Assembly (NCBI RefSeq): GCF_001636845.1
Contig: NZ_LITT01000002.1
Location: 87,120-151,119, forward strand
Direction of reading: 5' to 3'
DNA: 64,000 nucleotides
Source: Clostridium ljungdahlii
GTDB lineage: Bacteria; Bacillota; Clostridia; Clostridiales; Clostridiaceae
Every line of letters begins with the position of its first letter. The stretch's first letter is position 1. The translations under genes were made by a program, and so were the position numbers. Under the pieces are notes generated by a model. It saw only the letters and a program-made list of their open reading frames with translations. It had not been told where the DNA came from and ran no database searches. Shown one piece after another: positions 9,088-18,091 of the stretch.

Positions 9088-9885
9088 ATGGAAATCAAAG
9101 AGTATAAACAGCGTATAAATATTTCAGAAGATATATTTTCAAGTTGTAATATGGATGATATAGCATATTTTGATATAGAGACAACAGGATTTGACAGGGA
9201 ACATGACAACATAATACTTATATCTTTTGGGAGATTCTTAAGCAGGGATGACTTTGAAATGAAACAGTATTTTTCGGATGTTTTAGAAGATGAAAGGGAA
9301 GTTATATATAATTTTGGATTAGATGTAAAAAAATATAGCAGTTGGTGTTCCTATAATGGAATAGCATTTGATGAGCCCTTTATAAAAGAGAGGGCTCATC
9401 AAAACAACATATGCTTTGAAACTCCTGAACATCACATAGATTTGTACAGGCTTATAAGACCTTACTATAAACAACTTGGAATGGAAAGATGTAATTTAAA
9501 GACTGTAGAAAAATATGTGGGAATAGACCGAAAAGATAAAATAGATGGTGGAATTAGTGTAGATCTGTACAAAGAATTTCTAGAAAGTAAAAATGAAAAT
9601 ATAAAGAAAACTGTAATGCTGCACAATTATGAAGATGTTTTAAATTTACCTAAAATACATGAATTTGCTTGCAAAATTAAAAATAATAATTTGATTGTAA
9701 GGGAAAATTGTATTACAGAGAAACAGTTAAAATATTTAAAAATACTTTTGAAAAAGAATAATATACAACTAGATATTCAATTAGAAAAAGTATCTAAAAG
9801 AGCCGCTTCTCACGTCATAGACCATCTCCTAAAAGGTGAAAGTGATTGTGATGAATTAGTAAATATAATAAATAATAGTTACTAA
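9088..9885 (+). CDS. RNase H-fold exonuclease-like protein (YprB family)
   Basis: Predicted 3'-5' exonuclease-like protein of the YprB RNase H-like family, 265 residues, with unknown substrate. The DEDD-type acidic residues are visible: FDIETTGFD near residue 30, SWCSYNGIAFDEPF near 90, and the late HNYEDVLNLPKIH near 190. Between SD-like sequence (GGAGAAG, to 9069) and the ATG lies a small hairpin, GTTAC-TTA-GTAAC (9069-9081), which may shorten the spacing. A second RNase H-fold gene of the same family lies at 13518. The enzymatic role is inferred only from family. Confidence 0.72.
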   Translation: MEIKEYKQRINISEDIFSSCNMDDIAYFDIETTGFDREHDNIILISFGRFLSRDDFEMKQYFSDVLEDEREVIYNFGLDVKKYSSWCSYNGIAFDEPFIKERAHQNNICFETPEHHIDLYRLIRPYYKQLGMERCNLKTVEKYVGIDRKDKIDGGISVDLYKEFLESKNENIKKTVMLHNYEDVLNLPKIHEFACKIKNNNLIVRENCITEKQLKYLKILLKKNNIQLDIQLEKVSKRAASHVIDHLLKGESDCDELVNIINNSY

Positions 9886-9972
9886 TACTTTTAATATAAA
9901 ATTAAATTTTTAAAATATTTGTACTTTATATTGAAAAATGATTGTATAATTGAAATAAGGAGGGATAATAGT

Positions 9973-10350
9973 ATGGTAGGAGAGATAATGCATTCTGATA
10001 TTGTAAAATTAAAGAGAGAAGATAGTCTCCATAAAGCTCTAGAGATAATGTATGACCATAATATAAATGGAGCACCAGTAGTTGATGAAAACGGTAAACT
10101 AACAGGTATGATAGTAAAAGCAGATATATACAGGTTCTTAATGGAAGAAGGACATTATGATACATGTCCTGTTGACTGGGTTATGGCAAAGGATGTAGTT
10201 ACAGCTAAAAGTGATGAAGATATTTTAGCTGTTGCAAAAAGACTGAGGGAAAAGAACATAGTATCTATTCCTGTAATTGATGATGAAAATACAGTTAAGG
10301 GAATTATATCCATCGAAGATATATTGGATTATGTTATAAAAAAGTTCTGA
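9973..10350 (+). CDS. Tandem CBS-domain protein
   Basis: A 125-residue protein made of two CBS domains (about residues 5-55 and 68-122). CBS pairs usually bind adenine nucleotides and report energy state, but the partner is unknown here. The motif GAPVVDENGKLTGMIVKADI is typical of CBS domain 1, and SIPVIDDENTVKGIISIEDI of domain 2. A strong AAGGAGGG before ATG 9973 shows this is the start rather than an upstream in-frame TTG at 9919. Its stop codon lies inside a bidirectional terminator. Confidence 0.85.
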   Translation: MVGEIMHSDIVKLKREDSLHKALEIMYDHNINGAPVVDENGKLTGMIVKADIYRFLMEEGHYDTCPVDWVMAKDVVTAKSDEDILAVAKRLREKNIVSIPVIDDENTVKGIISIEDILDYVIKKF

Positions 10351-10370
10351 TATTTATATCAGAACTTTTT
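10341..10370. terminator. Bidirectional terminator
   Basis: AAAGTTCTGATA and TATCAGAACTTT form a 12-bp stem with a short TTTA loop, followed by T on the plus strand and preceded by A for the minus strand. It ends both the CBS gene and the feo operon; the stop codons of both genes fall inside the stem. Confidence 0.85.
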
Positions 10371-10520
10371 TATATTATTACAATCTTTTGTATGATAGGG
10401 ACATTTTGAACCAGCACAGGATCCGCAATCACATTTACCTTTGGCTTTATTTTTAATATTTCTATAAAGTATATACAAGGCTGTTCCTGCAATAATTATT
10501 GTTACTATAATCTCTAACAA
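10359..10520 (-). CDS. FeoB-associated Cys-rich small membrane protein
   Basis: A 53-residue protein directly downstream of feoB. It starts at TTG 10520, preceded by GGAGGCG (10527-10533) about 6 bp upstream. One transmembrane helix (IIVTIIIAGTALYILY) is followed by a basic stretch and a Cys-rich tail with spacing C-D-C-G-S-C-A-G-S-K-C-P and one later Cys. This matches the small FeoB-associated Cys-rich proteins found after feoB in clostridia, thought to act with FeoB in ferrous iron uptake; the exact role is not established. It is co-oriented with feoA and feoB and ends in the terminator. Confidence 0.85.
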   Translation of the reverse strand: MLEIIVTIIIAGTALYILYRNIKNKAKGKCDCGSCAGSKCPYHTKDCNNIKKF

Positions 10521-10534
10521 TTAAAACGCCTCCA

Positions 10535-12301
10535 TTACTTAAATATCAGAGAAGCTATATTAAATACGGTAAAAGAAGATATCCATGCTAGTAAAAGTTG
10601 ATATGTTACTGAGAATACTGCCATTTTGCTTCCGTATTCCTTTTTCATGGTTGCTATTGCAGATATACAAGGGGTATATAGCAATACAAAAACTAAGAAT
10701 GCATAAGCGGAAATAGGAGAAAATTGACTTTGAAGAGAGGTGACTAAATTTCCCCCATATACAATACTCATAGTACTTAATACAATTTCTTTTGCAGTGA
10801 TACCTGTAATAAGTGATACTGAACTTTGCCAGGTGCCAAATCCCATTGGTGAAAATATAGGACTTATTAGTTTACCGATAGAAGATAGAATACTCTTATC
10901 CATGGATACCATACCAGATAAATTGAAGTTAGTCAAAAACCAGATTAAAACCGACATGGAAAATATTATGGTACCTGCTTTTTTTAAGAATCCCTTAGCT
11001 TTTTCCCAAGTGTGAAATAACAAGCTTTTTAATTCAGGAATATTGTATTCAGGAAGTTCTATTATAAAAGGTTCTTCGTCTTTTTTAAATAAGGTATTTT
11101 TAAAAATAAGGCCAATTAAAAAGGCTATAAAGATTCCAAGAATGTACAAAGAAAGTACTACAGTAGTTTTATTTTTAGTGAAAAAAGCTGATGCAAATAG
11201 TGCATATATAGGTAATCTGGCATTACATGACATTAAAGGTATAAGTAATGCTGTTAATTTTCTATCTTTTTCACTTTCAAGTGTCCTAGAAGTCATAATT
11301 GCAGGCACGGAACAACCAAAACCTACTATAAGTGGTATAAAAGCTTTTCCAGACAACCCCATTTTTCTCATAAGTTTGTCCATTATAAAAGCCCCTCTTG
11401 CCATGTATCCACTGTCCTCCAGAAAAGATACTCCTAAAAATAAACAGAATATAACGGGGAAAAACACAACTACAGATCCTACACCAGATAGAATACCATC
11501 TACTAAAAGAGAACTAAACCAGTTACTTGTTCCTGTTAAGAGCATCTTTAAATCCGGTTTTAAGAAGCTTTCTAAAAAATTGTCAAAAATATCTGCAGTA
11601 GGTTGACCTACCCAGCTAAAAGTAAATTTGAAAATCAATATTAAGCATATTAAAAATATTGGATAAGCTAAAAATCTATTTAAAACTACTTTATCTATTT
11701 TTTCAGTAGTTGAAGTAATATTTTTTTTCGTTTCCTTAACACATTTGTTTAAAGTATTATTTATATAGGAATAGGCCGCTTTTTCATTTTCAAAGATAAA
11801 TTTGCTATTATCTGTTTCCTTTAAAAAGTTACCACTTTTAAGAATTTCAAGAAGGTTGTCTATACCTTTTCCTTTAGCTGCTACAATTGGAACCACTGTT
11901 ACTCCTAGTTCTTTAGAAAGTGCTGAAAAATTTATTTTTAATCCTTTAGATTCTGCTGCATCCATCATATTCAAAACTAATATAATAGGTTTATTAAATT
12001 GTTTCAATTGAGTTGTAAGATATAGATTCCTATTTAGATTTGATGAATCTACAATATTTATTATTACGCTTGGATTTCCTGTAAGTAAAAATTCTTTGGA
12101 TACTTTTTCTTCATTAGAATATGTATCCATGGCATATATTCCGGGCAAATCTACAATTTTTATAAAATTATCTACGTAACCTTCCTTTTTTTCAACGGTT
12201 ACTCCAGCCCAGTTTCCAACATATTGATTTGAACCAGTTAGATGATTAAATAAAGAAGTTTTACCTACGTTTGGGTTGCCAAGTAAAGCTGCTACGATCA
12301 T
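10535..12301 (-). CDS. feoB: Ferrous iron transport protein B
   Basis: GTP-driven Fe(II) importer in the membrane. The N-terminal G domain shows GNPNVGKT (residues 8-15), DLPGIY and NMMD. The rest carries multiple membrane helices with the Gate motifs, including GFGCSVPAIMTSRTLESEKDRK. At 588 residues it is shorter than the Escherichia coli protein but within the range of Gram-positive FeoB. The ATG at 12301 has GGGAGGAG directly upstream and gives the usual MIVAALLGNPNVGKT start, so an upstream in-frame ATG at 12352 is rejected. It follows feoA after 37 bp in the same transcript, under a Fur-type operator. Confidence 0.93.
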   Translation of the reverse strand: MIVAALLGNPNVGKTSLFNHLTGSNQYVGNWAGVTVEKKEGYVDNFIKIVDLPGIYAMDTYSNEEKVSKEFLLTGNPSVIINIVDSSNLNRNLYLTTQLKQFNKPIILVLNMMDAAESKGLKINFSALSKELGVTVVPIVAAKGKGIDNLLEILKSGNFLKETDNSKFIFENEKAAYSYINNTLNKCVKETKKNITSTTEKIDKVVLNRFLAYPIFLICLILIFKFTFSWVGQPTADIFDNFLESFLKPDLKMLLTGTSNWFSSLLVDGILSGVGSVVVFFPVIFCLFLGVSFLEDSGYMARGAFIMDKLMRKMGLSGKAFIPLIVGFGCSVPAIMTSRTLESEKDRKLTALLIPLMSCNARLPIYALFASAFFTKNKTTVVLSLYILGIFIAFLIGLIFKNTLFKKDEEPFIIELPEYNIPELKSLLFHTWEKAKGFLKKAGTIIFSMSVLIWFLTNFNLSGMVSMDKSILSSIGKLISPIFSPMGFGTWQSSVSLITGITAKEIVLSTMSIVYGGNLVTSLQSQFSPISAYAFLVFVLLYTPCISAIATMKKEYGSKMAVFSVTYQLLLAWISSFTVFNIASLIFK

Positions 12302-12338
12302 ATTACTCCTCCCGTCTATAACTTCATTATTAATAATT

Positions 12339-12566
12339 TTATGCAGGGACATTTACTGATATATTTTGTGCATCCTTTTTACGTATAGCTAAATTGAAAC
12401 CCCTTAAGTTTATAATTATAGGATCCCCTAAAGGAGCACAATTTTTTAATAATACTTCAGTCCCTTCTATGCATCCAAGAGCAAGAAGTCTTTTAACTAA
12501 TTTTTCATTACCACTTATACTTTTTATCATTCCAATTTCACCTAGTTTTAAATCGCAAATACTCAT
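12339..12566 (-). CDS. feoA: Ferrous iron transport protein A
   Basis: Small SH3-like protein of 75 residues that assists FeoB. The sequence KLGEIGMIKSISGNEKLVKR, LLALGCIEGTEVLLKNCAPLG and DPIIINLRGFNLAIRKKDA is typical of the family. The start ATG has GGAGGTGG upstream. It is the first gene of the feo operon, with a well-formed promoter and Fur box upstream. Confidence 0.92.
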   Translation of the reverse strand: MSICDLKLGEIGMIKSISGNEKLVKRLLALGCIEGTEVLLKNCAPLGDPIIINLRGFNLAIRKKDAQNISVNVPA

Positions 12567-12592
12567 ATAAAGCCACCTCCCAATTTGTTAAA

Positions 12593-12611
12593 TATAATGA
12601 AAATCATTATC
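12593..12611. promoter_or_regulatory. Fur box
   Basis: TATAATGAAAATCATTATC matches 17 of 19 positions of the classical Fur consensus GATAATGATAATCATTATC. It lies between the feoA promoter and start codon, so iron-loaded Fur would block transcription of feoAB. Confidence 0.85.
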
Positions 12612-12623
12612 ATTTCTGATATT

Positions 12624-12652
12624 ATAATATCATATTAAAAATATGCTGTCAA
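12624..12652 (-). promoter_or_regulatory. feoAB promoter
   Basis: On the minus strand TTGACA (12652-12647) and TATTAT (12629-12624) are 17 bp apart. The Fur box lies just downstream, over the expected transcription start region. Confidence 0.8.
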
Positions 12653-12751
12653 CCGATTATTTTTTTCGAATATTGATATTATAAGTATGTATGTTAAAAT
12701 AATAAGATATATTTATTTTTTTTAAAATAATAGTTAAGGAGAATAAAGAGT

Positions 12752-13477
12752 ATGAGTATAGCAGCTTTTTTTGATATTGATGGCACTTTATATAGAGAGG
12801 GTCTTATAACAGAGGTATTCAAAAAACTGGTAAAGTATGAAGTAATACCTGGAGAAAGATGGTATAAGGAAGTTAAACCAGAATATGAAAAGTGGGATAA
12901 AAGAGAGGGGAATTATGATAATTATCTTTTAAAGATTGCTGGTATATATATTGAAGCTATAAAAGGTCTCCACAGATCTCAAATAGAATTTATAGCCAAA
13001 AATGTAGTTTCACAAAAAGGTCATAGGGTGTATTCTTATACTAGGGATATGATAAAATGGCATAAGGAGCAGGGACACAAGGTTATAACTGTATCCGGAA
13101 GTCCAGTGGAGCTTGTAAGGGAAATGGCTGTTAGATACGGATTTGACGATTATGTAGGAGCTGTGTATATTATAGATAGTAGGGATATTTATACGGGAGA
13201 AGTTGTTCCTATGTGGGATAGCGTTAGCAAGAAAAAAGCCATAGAATTATTAGTTGAAAAATATGGTATAGATTTAGCAAAAAGCTATGCATATGGGGAT
13301 ACTTCAGGAGACTTTGCAATGCTCAATATGGTTGGAAATCCTGTCTGTGTAAATCCAACCCGGGAACTTTTGAAAAAAATAAAAGATAATAGTGTTTTAA
13401 GCAAAAAGGCAAAAGTAATAGTAGAAAGAAAAGATATGATATACAAACTAGAACCAAAGTGCATAAATGATATATAA
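12752..13477 (+). CDS. HAD-superfamily hydrolase, subfamily IB (phosphoserine-phosphatase-like)
   Basis: Probable phosphatase of 241 residues. Motif I is FDIDGTLY near residues 7-14, motif II is TVSGSPVELV near 110, and motif III/IV is YAYGDTSGDFAMLNMVGNPV near 190, which are the features of HAD-IB hydrolases such as SerB relatives. The natural substrate cannot be read from the sequence. The ATG follows AAGGAG by about 10 bp. The next gene is 40 bp downstream in the same direction. Confidence 0.8.
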   Translation: MSIAAFFDIDGTLYREGLITEVFKKLVKYEVIPGERWYKEVKPEYEKWDKREGNYDNYLLKIAGIYIEAIKGLHRSQIEFIAKNVVSQKGHRVYSYTRDMIKWHKEQGHKVITVSGSPVELVREMAVRYGFDDYVGAVYIIDSRDIYTGEVVPMWDSVSKKKAIELLVEKYGIDLAKSYAYGDTSGDFAMLNMVGNPVCVNPTRELLKKIKDNSVLSKKAKVIVERKDMIYKLEPKCINDI

Positions 13478-13517
13478 ATTGTCTATGTTTTAAAATGAAT
13501 TGGAGAAGAGTGATAAA

Positions 13518-14180
13518 GTGATAGAAAGACTTAATGATGTTGGTGTTGAAATGCCTATGACAGAAAGTTCACTAAAAGTAGAGAATAATAACTGTGTTTT
13601 TAAAGATTCCGTATTTTTTGATTTAGAGCATTATATATATAAGAAACCAATATGTATAGGAGTATTTGGATGCTGCTTTTATGATTACAAAAATCAAATC
13701 TTAAAAGTAACTCAGTATATGATAGAAAACAGCAAAGATGTAAGAGATATACTTGATTTAGCAAGAAGTTACTTTGAAACTATGATTGAAATGGGAAAAA
13801 AATATATAGTGACTTTTTCAGGCAACAATGATTTTACAGTAATAAACTATCTTTTTGAGAAATATGGTATAGAATTTAATATAAAAGATTATTTTATAAG
13901 TATAGATTTGCAAAAAGAATATGAAAAAGAAATGCATAAATCCATAGGGCTAAAAGCGTTGGAAAAAGAATTTGGAATAAATAGGGAAAACGAAGTAATA
14001 AGTGGTTCAAATTTGGCTAAAACCTTTAGTAAAATAGCAAAGGACAATGAATATATAAAGAGAATGCCTGAAATGAAAAAACAAAAAATATTATTGTATA
14101 ACGAGCAGGATGTGGTAAGCTTATTTGATATATATACAAAATGGAATGATGTTTTTGTAGGCTCTGCCCAAAATATATAG
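13518..14180 (+). CDS. RNase H-fold YprB-like protein
   Basis: Second member of the YprB-like RNase H-fold family in this window, 220 residues from GTG 13518, which follows GGAGAAG (13502-13508). An in-frame TTG at 13500 lies upstream of that site and is rejected. The pattern FFDLEHYIYKKPICIGVFGC, ...YIVTFSGNNDFTVINYLF, and LLYNEQDVVSLFDIY retains the first D-x-E, the middle Asp and the final Asp of DEDD exonucleases. It is more divergent than the protein at 9088, and activity is uncertain. Confidence 0.6.
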   Translation: MIERLNDVGVEMPMTESSLKVENNNCVFKDSVFFDLEHYIYKKPICIGVFGCCFYDYKNQILKVTQYMIENSKDVRDILDLARSYFETMIEMGKKYIVTFSGNNDFTVINYLFEKYGIEFNIKDYFISIDLQKEYEKEMHKSIGLKALEKEFGINRENEVISGSNLAKTFSKIAKDNEYIKRMPEMKKQKILLYNEQDVVSLFDIYTKWNDVFVGSAQNI

Positions 14181-14228
14181 AATGATTTATGTAAATATAA
14201 GATAAAATGAATTGAGGTGGCTCATTTG

Positions 14229-14927
14229 ATGTTTACACCTATAAAGAGTACAAAGGTATATGAACATGTAATAGTACAAATTGAAAATATGATTATGGAT
14301 GGTACTTTAAAAAGGGGAGACAAACTTCCTTCTGAAAGAGAGTTAGTTGATAAGTTTGAAGTAAGTAGGACTTCTATAAGAGAGGCTTTAAGGGCACTTC
14401 AAGTTATAGGACTCATAGACAGCAGGCAGGGGGAAGGAAATTTTATAAAACAAAGCTTTGAGGATAGTTTGTTTGAACCATTGTCCATAATATTTATGCT
14501 CCAAGGTGGGAAACCTGAAGAAATAATGGAAGTTAGAAAAGTTATAGAAGTTAGGACAGCAGCTATAGCTGCAGAAAAAATAAATGATGAGCAGCTAAAT
14601 AATCTGGAGAGATTAGCAAATGCTTTCAAAACTTCTAAAGATGAGAAAAATAATGTAGAACTTGATAAACAATTTCACTATCAAATTGCCCAAGTTACTG
14701 AAAATTTTTTGATAAAAAATATTTTAAATTCAATGTCTTTTTTAATGGATTCCTTTTTAAAAGAGGCTAGAAGTAAGATATTGGTAGATGAAGGAAATCT
14801 ATCAGTACTTGCAGCACAGCATATTAAAATATGTGAAGCTATTAAAAATCATGATGCTAAAATGGCTTCAGAAGAAATGAAAAAACATTTAGATTTTACG
14901 GATAAGTATATTAGAAATAATATGTAG
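14229..14927 (+). CDS. FadR-family GntR transcriptional regulator of the lactate operon
   Basis: Predicted lactate-responsive repressor, 232 residues. The N-terminal winged helix contains RGDKLPSERELVDKFEVSRT and SIREALRALQVIGLIDSRQGEG, and the C-terminal FCD domain contains EVRKVIEVRTAAIAAEKI and a late His in AAQHIKICEAI. The start is ATG 14229, which follows GAGGTGG; an in-frame GTG at 14217 overlaps that site. It lies directly upstream of the lactate permease-racemase-Etf-dehydrogenase operon, and the inverted repeat at 15178-15196 fits the FadR-type half-site pattern. This corresponds in position to lctA of acetogens. Confidence 0.85.
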   Translation: MFTPIKSTKVYEHVIVQIENMIMDGTLKRGDKLPSERELVDKFEVSRTSIREALRALQVIGLIDSRQGEGNFIKQSFEDSLFEPLSIIFMLQGGKPEEIMEVRKVIEVRTAAIAAEKINDEQLNNLERLANAFKTSKDEKNNVELDKQFHYQIAQVTENFLIKNILNSMSFLMDSFLKEARSKILVDEGNLSVLAAQHIKICEAIKNHDAKMASEEMKKHLDFTDKYIRNNM

Positions 14928-14970
14928 TCATCTGGTAAATGTAAAAAAAGCCTTTTGCTTAAATAAAATA

Positions 14971-14998
14971 GTTAACTTATTAACGTTAATAAGTTAAC
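14971..14998. repeat. Perfect 28-bp palindrome
   Basis: GTTAACTTATTAAC followed at once by its reverse complement GTTAATAAGTTAAC. It has no loop and no T tract, so it looks more like a protein-binding site or cruciform than a terminator. Confidence 0.7.
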
Positions 14999-15020
14999 GG
15001 CTAGTACACTATAATATGAA

Positions 15021-15060
15021 AATTAGGGTATAGATAAAAATTTTTATCTATACCCTAATT
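15021..15060. terminator. Perfect 40-bp palindrome, likely terminator of the regulator gene
   Basis: AATTAGGGTATAGATAAAAA followed by its exact reverse complement. In RNA it gives a stem of about 17 bp with a small loop of A and U. A strong downstream T run is missing, so function as a terminator is likely but not certain. Confidence 0.55.
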
Positions 15061-15163
15061 TCATTGAAAACGTTATGACTACAACATAATTTAATAAATT
15101 CAATGTATTATAAGTAATGTTAACAATATAACAATTGTAGAAAAATTGAAATGATTATGTTAA

Positions 15164-15196
15164 TATAATGTCAAAAGTGGTATTACCATAATACCA
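15164..15196 (+). promoter_or_regulatory. Lactate operon -10 box and FadR/LldR-type operator
   Basis: A TATAAT box at 15164-15169 is followed by TGGTATTACCATAATACCA (15178-15196). The first part, TGGTATTACCA, matches the FadR-subfamily half-site pattern T-n-G-T-nnn-A-C-n-A, and the whole is an inverted repeat around CCA. A repressor bound here would cover the transcription start region. Confidence 0.7.
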
Positions 15197-15221
15197 ATAA
15201 GTTTTTTCAAGGGGGATTAAA

Positions 15222-16748
15222 ATGAACAATTATTTACTTTTTCTTATTGCACTTATACCAATTGTTTGGCTAATGGTATCACTTGGGGCTCTAAAGATTC
15301 CAGGACAAAAGACATGCCCTTTCACATTAGTCATTACCATGATTTTAGCTATAATTATATGGAAAATGCCAGTTTTTAATGCAATTACGGCGGCACTTGA
15401 AGGTATAGCTCTTGCAGTATGGCCTATTATGATTGTCATTATAGCTGCTGTTTTCACCTATAATATTACAGTTTACACTAAAAGTATGGATGTAATAAAA
15501 AAGATGATGACAGGTATTACTACAGATAAAAGAATATTAGTTCTCATTTTAGCTTGGGCTTTTGGAGGATTTATGGAGGCTATAGCAGGATTTGGAACTG
15601 CGGTTGCCATACCTGCAAGTATACTGGCAGGACTTGGATTTGATCCTGTATTTGCAGCTATCATATGTCTTATTGCAAATACAACACCTACTGCTTTTGG
15701 AGCAATAGGAATCCCAGTAACAACTCTTGCAAAAGTTGCAAATATTAGTGTAACTCAGCTAAGTTATGCAGTAGGACTACAGCTTGTAATTTTAATTGTG
15801 ATTGTTCCAGTTGTGCTTGTAATGCTTACAGGAAAAAGTGTGAAGGCTATAAAGGGATTTTGGGGAATTTCCCTTGCATCAGGAATTTCTTTCGCAGTTC
15901 CGCAGCTTCTAGCTGCAAAATATCTTGGAGCTGAACTTCCAGCTATACTTGGATCTGTTTGCTGTATGATAGTTACAATTGCCGTAGCCAAAATATTTTA
16001 TAAAGATACTGCTGATAAGCAAGCTGAAAAGGTTCCCGCAAAAGAAGGAATACTTGCATGGATGCCTTTTATACTGGTATTTTTATTTGTAATATTAAGC
16101 AGTGCCCTGTTCCCACCAATAAATAAGGCATTGTCTTCCGTAAAAACTTCAGTACTTATTTATTCGGGAAAAGGAGGATCACCTTATACATTTAATTGGT
16201 TGTCCAATCCAGGAACTTTAATTATAATAGCTACATTTATTGGTGGACTTATCCAAGGTGCTAAACTTAGGGAAATAATTGGAGTGCTTGGAAGTACCTT
16301 TAAGCAAATGTATAAGTCAGCTATTACTATAATTGCCATAGTAGCTCTTGCAAAGATAATGGGTTACAGTGGGATGATAAAGTCTATATCACTTGTTCTA
16401 GTAGCAGCCACTGGAAAATTTTATCCTCTTATTGCTCCTATAATTGGTGCACTTGGAACATTTGTAACAGGTAGTGATACTTCTGCAAATGTACTCTTTG
16501 GAGGACTTCAAGTTGAAGTTGCCAAATCTCTTGGATTAAATCCGTACTGGCTTGCAGCAGCGAATACTGGAGGAGCTACAGCAGGTAAAATGATATCACC
16601 TCAAAGTATAGCAGTTGCAACAGCAGCTACTGGACTTGCAGGTCAGGAAGGAAAAATACTAAATTCAACTTTAAAGTTTTGCATAGTTTATGTAATTATT
16701 TTAGGAATTATTGCTTACTTTGCAGGACCTATATTTGGATTTAATTAG
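15222..16748 (+). CDS. lctP: L-lactate permease
   Basis: Membrane lactate:H+ symporter of the LctP family, 508 residues with about 12 or more hydrophobic helices. The segment ILAWAFGGFMEAIAGFGTAV and the later GSDTSANVLFGGLQ and ANTGGATAGKMISPQSIAVA are family hallmarks. GGGGGA lies about 8 bp before the ATG. It is the first gene of the lactate operon and would import both lactate isomers for the racemase and dehydrogenase encoded behind it. Confidence 0.93.
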   Translation: MNNYLLFLIALIPIVWLMVSLGALKIPGQKTCPFTLVITMILAIIIWKMPVFNAITAALEGIALAVWPIMIVIIAAVFTYNITVYTKSMDVIKKMMTGITTDKRILVLILAWAFGGFMEAIAGFGTAVAIPASILAGLGFDPVFAAIICLIANTTPTAFGAIGIPVTTLAKVANISVTQLSYAVGLQLVILIVIVPVVLVMLTGKSVKAIKGFWGISLASGISFAVPQLLAAKYLGAELPAILGSVCCMIVTIAVAKIFYKDTADKQAEKVPAKEGILAWMPFILVFLFVILSSALFPPINKALSSVKTSVLIYSGKGGSPYTFNWLSNPGTLIIIATFIGGLIQGAKLREIIGVLGSTFKQMYKSAITIIAIVALAKIMGYSGMIKSISLVLVAATGKFYPLIAPIIGALGTFVTGSDTSANVLFGGLQVEVAKSLGLNPYWLAAANTGGATAGKMISPQSIAVATAATGLAGQEGKILNSTLKFCIVYVIILGIIAYFAGPIFGFN

Positions 16749-16779
16749 AGCTTGATACTTACGAAAGGAGAATTTGATT

Positions 16780-18054
16780 ATGTCTAAAGTATGTTTACCT
16801 TATAGTAAAAAGGCAATTGAAATTGAAATTGATGATAAAAATTTGGTTGGAGTTTTAAGATCAAGGGCAGAAGATTACAAACCTCAATTTGAAGAAGCTG
16901 AAATAGTTGAAAGGGCACTTGATAATCCGATTGCTTCACCTAAATTGGAGGATTTAGTAAAGGGTAAAAAGGATATGGTTATAATAACCAGCGACCATAC
17001 AAGACCTGTACCAAGTAAAATAATAACACCAATACTTTTAAAAAGAATACGAAAGATAAATCCAGATATTGACATAAAAATTTTAATAGCAACGGGATTT
17101 CACAGGGCTACTACTAAAGAAGAACTTATAGCTAAATTTGGAAAAAGTATAGTTGAAAATGAAAATATAATAATACATGATTCTAGAGATGAAAAGAATC
17201 TTATTAAAATTGGAACGCTTCCATCAGGTGGAGATCTTATAATAAACAAAATTGCTGCTGAAACTGAGCTTTTAATAGCAGAAGGTTTTATAGAATCTCA
17301 CTTCTTTGCAGGATTTTCAGGAGGAAGAAAGAGTATTTTGCCTGGAATAGCTTCTGCGAAAACCATAATGGTAAACCATTGTTCTGAATTCATAGCAAGC
17401 CCTTATGCAAGGACAGGTAAGCTTAACAATAACCCTATACACAGGGACATGTTATATGCTGCAAAAAAAGCAAAGCTTGCATTTATAATAAATGTAGTTA
17501 TAGATGAAGATAAGAAGATAATAAATGCTTTTGCAGGAGACAGCAGGATTGCCCATGAAGAGGGGTGTAAATTTGTAGAGGATTTATCTAAAGTTGACAA
17601 AGTCCAAGCTGATATTGCCATTTCGACAAATGGAGGATATCCACTGGATCAAAATATATATCAGTCAGTTAAAGGCATGACTGCAGCTGAAGCTACTTGC
17701 AGAGAAGGAGGCGTAATAATAATGGTAGCTGCCTGCAATGACGGCCATGGCGGGGAAGGATTCTATAATAATTTGGCAAATGTAAATTCTCCAAAGGAGT
17801 TTTTAGAGAAAGTTTCTAAAGTGCCTAGAGGAGAAACAGTACCTGACCAATGGGAATCTCAAATACTTGCCAGAATACTAAGTACACATACTGTAATAAT
17901 GGTAACAGATATGTGTGATCCTGAAATTATAAAAAATATTCATATGCAGCATGCTTCAACTATTTCTGAAGCTTTAACCAGAGCATATGACATTATGGGA
18001 AAAGATGCTAAGGTAGCAGTTATTCCTGATGGAGTTTCAGTTATCGTAAGTTAA
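16780..18054 (+). CDS. larA: Nickel-pincer lactate racemase
   Basis: Interconverts D- and L-lactate with a nickel-pincer nucleotide cofactor. From ATG 16780 (AAAGGAG upstream) the protein has 424 residues. His108 (GFHRA), His174 (ESHFF), Lys184 (GGRKS) and His200 (MVNHC) fall at the same numbers as the catalytic pair, the cofactor lysine and the nickel ligand of Lactobacillus plantarum LarA. SDHTRPVPS near 71-79 is also conserved. The cofactor-making genes larB, larC and larE are not in the window and must be elsewhere. Its place between permease and dehydrogenase suggests it lets the cell use both lactate isomers. Confidence 0.92.
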   Translation: MSKVCLPYSKKAIEIEIDDKNLVGVLRSRAEDYKPQFEEAEIVERALDNPIASPKLEDLVKGKKDMVIITSDHTRPVPSKIITPILLKRIRKINPDIDIKILIATGFHRATTKEELIAKFGKSIVENENIIIHDSRDEKNLIKIGTLPSGGDLIINKIAAETELLIAEGFIESHFFAGFSGGRKSILPGIASAKTIMVNHCSEFIASPYARTGKLNNNPIHRDMLYAAKKAKLAFIINVVIDEDKKIINAFAGDSRIAHEEGCKFVEDLSKVDKVQADIAISTNGGYPLDQNIYQSVKGMTAAEATCREGGVIIMVAACNDGHGGEGFYNNLANVNSPKEFLEKVSKVPRGETVPDQWESQILARILSTHTVIMVTDMCDPEIIKNIHMQHASTISEALTRAYDIMGKDAKVAVIPDGVSVIVS

Positions 18055-18091
18055 TTTATAAATTCATATAAAAATTTTGGAGGTAACTTAA

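Noticed and set aside
11043..11606. Plus-strand ORF of 187 codons inside feoB
   Set aside because: It is antisense to conserved FeoB sequence and has no plausible start site.
10535..12352. FeoB truncated because it is shorter than 700 residues
   Set aside because: The G domain, both gate regions and the C-terminus are present; shorter FeoB proteins are normal in Gram-positive bacteria.
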